A stretch of 5,542 nucleotides of DNA from Sulfurovum sp. (lineage in GTDB: Bacteria > Campylobacterota > Campylobacteria > Campylobacterales > Sulfurovaceae). The notes beneath the pieces were generated by a model. That model did not search any database. It was not told the DNA's origin and worked only from the letters and a program-made list of their open reading frames with translations. The stretch's first letter is position 1. Every line of letters begins with the position of its first letter. Positions 5,262-5,542 of this stretch are shown in pieces. The position numbers were made by a program, and so were the translations under genes. The DNA lies in assembly GCA_015493425.1 (NCBI GenBank), contig WGDG01000245.1, positions 1 through 5,542 of the forward strand, written 5' to 3'.

Positions 5262-5289
5262 ATTCACTATTAGTTATTCACTCTTCACT
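5262..5289 (-). repeat. Degenerate heptamer array at the rpe stop
   Basis: In + orientation the units are ATTCACT, ATTAGTT, ATTCACT and CTTCACT. The rpe stop TGA (5287-5285) lies within the last unit. This is the least uniform array of the window. On the coding strand it gives further stops (TGA, TAA, TAG) soon after the rpe stop. Confidence 0.85.
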
Positions 5290-5542
5290 TCAAAGAGGCG
5301 ATCGCCTCGGCAACCCCTTGTGGGTGCTTGTAGACATATGACCCTGCCACCACGACATCCACACCGGCCTCCGCAAGCTGTTTAACATTGACATCATTTA
5401 CACCGCCGTCTACTTCAATAAGACAATTTGGGTTGCGTTTTTCAATCAAGGCCTTTAAACGCTGTGCCTTTTCAATAACCGAAGGAATAAACTTCTGCCC
5501 GCCAAACCCTGGGTTGACACTCATCAACAATACCATATCGAG
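5285..5542 (-). CDS. rpe: Ribulose-phosphate 3-epimerase, C-terminal part (5' end outside window)
   Basis: The last 85 residues are visible, and the reading frame continues through the window edge. RPE interconverts ribulose 5-phosphate and xylulose 5-phosphate in the pentose phosphate pathway, using a metal ion in a (beta/alpha)8 barrel. MSVNPGFGGQKFI is the highly conserved active-site loop signature. The aspartate of EVDGGV is the metal-binding and catalytic aspartate, and VVAGSYVYK is the phosphate-binding end of the barrel. The C terminus (VAEAIASLK) is of normal length. The internal ATG at 5536 is not the start. The gene lies 172 bp upstream of trpF on the same strand, with a repeat unit between them. 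Confidence 0.95.
   Translation of the reverse strand, partial: LDMVLLMSVNPGFGGQKFIPSVIEKAQRLKALIEKRNPNCLIEVDGGVNDVNVKQLAEAGVDVVVAGSYVYKHPQGVAEAIASLK

Overview
The window looks like a piece of chromosome from a Campylobacterota (epsilonproteobacterial) bacterium, most likely a Sulfurovum-type sulfur or hydrogen oxidiser. This is inferred from protein style, gene content (ppk1, a gamma-carbonic anhydrase family protein, an EI24 membrane protein, a DnaQ-like exonuclease, trpF and rpe) and moderate GC. No database search was possible, so genus-level placement is tentative.

Layout. On the + strand: polyphosphate kinase ppk1 (124-2208), then a tightly spaced gamma-class carbonic anhydrase-like hexapeptide protein (2211-2735), a 271-bp non-coding gap filled with repeats, and an EI24/CysZ-like membrane protein (3007-3675). 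Convergent to these on the - strand: rpe (5' part cut off by the window end), trpF (4519-5112), and a DEDDh exonuclease (3750-4535) that overlaps trpF by 17 bp. The protein-coding genes are ordinary housekeeping genes.

The unusual content is between the genes. Six tandem arrays with a 7-bp unit occur, at one end of almost every intergenic stretch. The unit length is constant but most unit sequences differ. Four arrays contain the stop codon of a gene (carbonic anhydrase, EI24, exonuclease, rpe); the other two lie just upstream of a start codon (ppk, trpF). Three arrays abut a 35-bp repeat with a perfect 7-bp stem and a different 3-nt loop in each copy (37-71, 3713-3747, 5227-5261). Two further arrays are joined by a similar CCAAAAC or AACCAC linker to unrelated hairpins. 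Between rpe and trpF, two such modules face each other and form a 121-bp unit with imperfect 22-bp terminal inverted repeats.

The same modules also create a shared leader layout for ppk and trpF. Each gene is preceded by a short ORF (34 and 35 codons) with a good ribosome binding site. Each short ORF reads through the hairpin and the heptamer array and ends on the downstream start codon, while the gene's own Shine-Dalgarno sequence lies in a hairpin. This suggests translational coupling through the repeat, but it is a hypothesis from sequence only. A separate 80-bp inverted repeat (2812-2891) and two strong palindromes fill the gap before the EI24 gene.
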